The notes beneath the pieces are model-generated. The model worked only from the letters and a program-made list of their open reading frames with translations, made no database searches and was not told the origin of the DNA. Made by a program: the position numbers and the translations under genes. DNA of 25,949 bases from DAOTUB01 sp034437455 (GTDB lineage Bacteria > Chloroflexota > Anaerolineae > B4-G1). The stretch lies in assembly GCA_034437455.1 (NCBI GenBank), contig DAOTUB010000280.1:1-25949 (forward strand), given 5' to 3'. Below are positions 24,401-25,949 of this stretch, one piece after another; position 1 is the stretch's first letter, and every line of letters begins with the position of its first letter.

Positions 24401-24428
24401 TTGCCAACCACGCGCTGCGTGCTATAAT
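24401..24428 (+). promoter_or_regulatory. Sigma70-type promoter for the deacetylase gene
   Basis: TTGCCA (24401-24406, five of six consensus) is 16 bp from a perfect TATAAT (24423-24428), with TGC directly before it (extended -10). The predicted transcript starts near 24435, 36 nt before the chosen ATG. Confidence 0.7.
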
Positions 24429-24470
24429 CCTTCACCAGTCAAGGTGCATCTTAGTGAAAGGGGAAGTCGT

Positions 24471-25604
24471 ATGGAAGCTGCTTTTATCTGCACCGAGGAA
24501 TTATGGTCGGGAGGATTCGGCGCGGCGCACCCGCTGAAACCGGAACGGTTGAAGCGCACCTACGAATTGTTGGCGGCGTACAGCGCTTTTGACGCATCTG
24601 GCTCGTGCCTGCTGCCGCCGAGTGGCCCGGCCAACCGAAACGAACTGCTCCTGTTTCATACCGCGGAATACGTCGACACCGTCGCCAGCATGAGCCGGGG
24701 CGAATTGCTCGAGCTTGCCATGCACTACAACTTTCACCCCAGAGAGACGCCCGTCTTTCGCGGCATGTACGACGTCATCAGCCTCCGGATCGGAGCGGCT
24801 TTGACGGCGGCGAGATTGGTCGCTGAAGGAGAGGCGCGGATAGCCTTTCATTTTGCCGGGGGGATGCACCACGCGCGGCCTGCCCTCGCCTCTGGCTTTT
24901 GCATCTTTAACGACGCTGCGATTGCCGTTCATTGGCTGCTGCGTCGGGGGCTGCGGGTGGCCTATGTCGACATTGACGTGCATCACGGGGATGGGGTGCA
25001 GGCCGCTTTCTACGATACGGACCAGGTGCTGACCATCTCGCTGCACCAGGCGGGCATCCTCTTTTATCCCGGCACGGGCTTTCCCGAGGAGATCGGGACG
25101 GGTGCTGGACGGGGTTACAGCATCAACGTGCCCTTTCTGCCCCATACCGGCGACGAACTTTACCTGCGGGCTTTTCGCCGGGTGGTGCCGCCGCTCGTCC
25201 GCCAGTTCGCCCCCGACGTGCTGGTGACTCAACTGGGTGTGGACACCCACTATCGCGATCCGCTGGCCTCGCTGGAATTGACGACCCACGGATACGTCGC
25301 CTTGATCGAGGAGCTCAGGGCGCTGGCCGACGAGATCGGGTGCTGGCTGGCCCTCGGCGGCGGCGGGTACGCCGTGGACGTGGTGCCGCGCGCCTGGACG
25401 CTGGCTTATGGCTTGATGTCGGACCAGACTTTCCCGGACGAGCTGCCCCCTGCGTACAGCGAGCGGTACGGCTCCGGACGTTTGCACGACGTTCAAGGCC
25501 CAAGTCCGGCGGGCGCCCGATTGATTGAGCAGGCCCGCGAGTACGTCGAGCAAAGCATCGCTATCCTCCAGAACAAAACACGGGACGTGTGGCGGTGGGA
25601 GTAG
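24471..25604 (+). CDS. Histone-deacetylase-superfamily protein (AcuC/acetylpolyamine-amidohydrolase-like)
   Basis: The 377-aa protein has the zinc-deacetylase signatures: GMHHA (H133, H134, general base/acid pair), DIDVHHGDG (D169, H171 metal ligands), GVDTHYRDPL (D258 metal ligand) and GGGGY (Y300, transition-state tyrosine). It also has PGTG and FCIFNDAAIA. Members remove acetyl groups from proteins or small molecules such as acetylpolyamines; AcuC deacetylates acetyl-CoA synthetase. The ATG at 24471 is preferred because AAAGGGGA lies upstream and the product then begins MEAAFI like family members; the ATG at 24444 is only ~9 bp from the predicted transcription start. The gene stands alone and is divergent from the redox operon. 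Confidence 0.92.
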   Translation: MEAAFICTEELWSGGFGAAHPLKPERLKRTYELLAAYSAFDASGSCLLPPSGPANRNELLLFHTAEYVDTVASMSRGELLELAMHYNFHPRETPVFRGMYDVISLRIGAALTAARLVAEGEARIAFHFAGGMHHARPALASGFCIFNDAAIAVHWLLRRGLRVAYVDIDVHHGDGVQAAFYDTDQVLTISLHQAGILFYPGTGFPEEIGTGAGRGYSINVPFLPHTGDELYLRAFRRVVPPLVRQFAPDVLVTQLGVDTHYRDPLASLELTTHGYVALIEELRALADEIGCWLALGGGGYAVDVVPRAWTLAYGLMSDQTFPDELPPAYSERYGSGRLHDVQGPSPAGARLIEQAREYVEQSIAILQNKTRDVWRWE

Positions 25605-25607
25605 TCT

Positions 25608-25644
25608 GCGGATATAAAGACATCCGGCGGATAAAGGGCATCCG
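25608..25644 (+). repeat. Two tandem CGGAT...ATCCG mini-hairpins
   Basis: GCGGATATAAAGACATCCG (25608-25626) is followed directly by GCGGATAAAGGGCATCCG (25627-25644). Each has a 5-bp stem CGGAT/ATCCG. The second ends at the base before the ATG of the hydrolase fragment and contains its putative ribosome-binding site AAAGGG (25633-25638). The units resemble those in the 14253-14348 leader. Confidence 0.5.
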
Positions 25645-25755
25645 ATGGAAAAGACAACGGTATTGTTTCTACACGGTTTTGCATCTTCGGGGCGATCTAC
25701 GAAAGCACAGTTTTTCCGAGCAAAGTTCAGCGCGTTGCCGCAGGTCGAGGTTTTC
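25645..25755 (+). pseudogene. N-terminal fragment of alpha/beta hydrolase (YqiA-like)
   Basis: From ATG 25645 the frame reads VLFLHGFASSGRSTKAQFFR and then FSALPQVEVF, about 37 residues typical of the N-terminus of YqiA-like esterases, including the oxyanion-type HGFASS motif. The expected continuation, with the nucleophile serine and the rest of the fold, is replaced from ~25756 by sequence that reads as a flavin monooxygenase on the opposite strand. The plus frame stays open to the window edge, but this portion looks like the antisense of that gene. The fragment is either a rearrangement product or an assembly join. Confidence 0.6.
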
Positions 25756-25949
25756 TGGCCAGGTCTGGGGATGGACGATCTCCCCCTCGAAACTGTCCAT
25801 TCCATCCCATTCAGGTGTGTAGCCCTGTGCATGGTCGTAATAGCCCTGGCACATCCAGAGGAAATCGCAGGTAAACTGGACGGTGTCGCCGGTCTCGTCG
25901 CGGCGCACATCAAGGGTCCAGACGTTCCGGGCAGAGGACCAACTGGCCC
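25669..25949 (-). pseudogene. Internal fragment of flavin-containing monooxygenase (N-terminus beyond window)
   Basis: The minus-strand frame is open from the window edge and reads VWTLDVRRDE, then CDFLWMCQGYYD, YTPEWDG, FEGEIVHPQTWPENLDLR. This corresponds to the segment of flavin-containing/Baeyer-Villiger-type monooxygenases just before their second dinucleotide motif (usually GKRVVVIGSGATA). That motif is missing: after DLR the frame runs ~22 unrelated residues to a stop at 25669, which are antisense to the hydrolase fragment. The gene is thus cut at ~25738. Family recognition is by remembered motifs. Confidence 0.6.

Noticed and set aside
24501..25913. Minus-strand 470-codon ORF opposite the deacetylase gene
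   Set aside because: The plus strand has all HDAC catalytic residues; the minus frame also crosses the terminal junction without any domain.
25756..25949. Continuation of the alpha/beta hydrolase reading frame to the window edge
   Set aside because: The frame stays open but no longer resembles the hydrolase; the opposite strand reads as a flavin monooxygenase, so this part is taken as antisense.
1..25949. CRISPR arrays, tRNA or rRNA genes, phage or plasmid replication genes
   Set aside because: None was seen on reading through: no regularly spaced repeats, no tRNA-like cloverleaf with CCA/anticodon context, and no replication or structural phage proteins.

Overview
The window is a GC-rich bacterial chromosome segment. 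Its content suggests a Chloroflexota (Anaerolineae-like) genome, probably metagenome-derived: a very large Ser/Thr kinase-ATPase-TPR protein, many small catabolic hydrolases, lamin-tail-domain secreted proteins and numerous palindromic intergenic repeats. The lineage is inferred from gene content and repeat style only; there is no rRNA or marker gene. No tRNA, rRNA, CRISPR array or intact transposase gene was seen.

Left part (1-7.5 kb). The window opens inside the 3' half of a kinase/ATPase/TPR gene (plus strand). A 110-bp MITE-like element with a flush 9-bp target duplication follows. Next comes a plus-strand run of two tandemly duplicated amidohydrolases and a metallo-beta-lactamase-fold hydrolase. 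Facing them on the minus strand are a double-domain ATC-hydrolase-like gene and a truncated amidinotransferase remnant, with a bidirectional-looking hairpin terminator between the two runs.

Middle (7.5-15.7 kb). A full-length paralogue of the first gene (1230 aa kinase-STAND ATPase-TPR) lies on the minus strand, so the two paralogues face each other across the hydrolase block. Upstream of it is a two-gene minus-strand operon, a third YtcJ-like amidohydrolase followed by a saccharopine-dehydrogenase-family oxidoreductase. An M20 peptidase is divergent from this operon and has a good sigma70 promoter and a structured leader.

Right part (15.7-25.9 kb). A minus-strand gene run goes from a YdjM-like membrane hydrolase through an orphan OmpR-type response regulator and a shortened squalene-cyclase-like repeat protein to a 1115-aa secreted protein with lamin-tail, DUF11 and two phospholipase-D domains. 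Next is a two-gene redox operon: a CrtI/phytoene-desaturase-like flavoprotein overlapping a ferredoxin-reductase-type FAD/NAD/2Fe-2S protein. It is divergent from an HDAC/acetoin-utilisation-type deacetylase, and both sides have recognisable promoters. The window ends in an anomalous junction: the first ~37 codons of an alpha/beta hydrolase run into an inverted fragment of a flavin monooxygenase.

The gene set looks like amide, peptide and amino-acid-derivative catabolism with associated redox and signalling proteins. The truncated genes, MITE and paired palindromes indicate a region with active rearrangement. No clearly new system is proven. The most notable leads are the MITE, the terminal junction, the LTD/PLD protein in a regulator-containing operon, the CrtI-reductase pair, and the two families of structured repeats.
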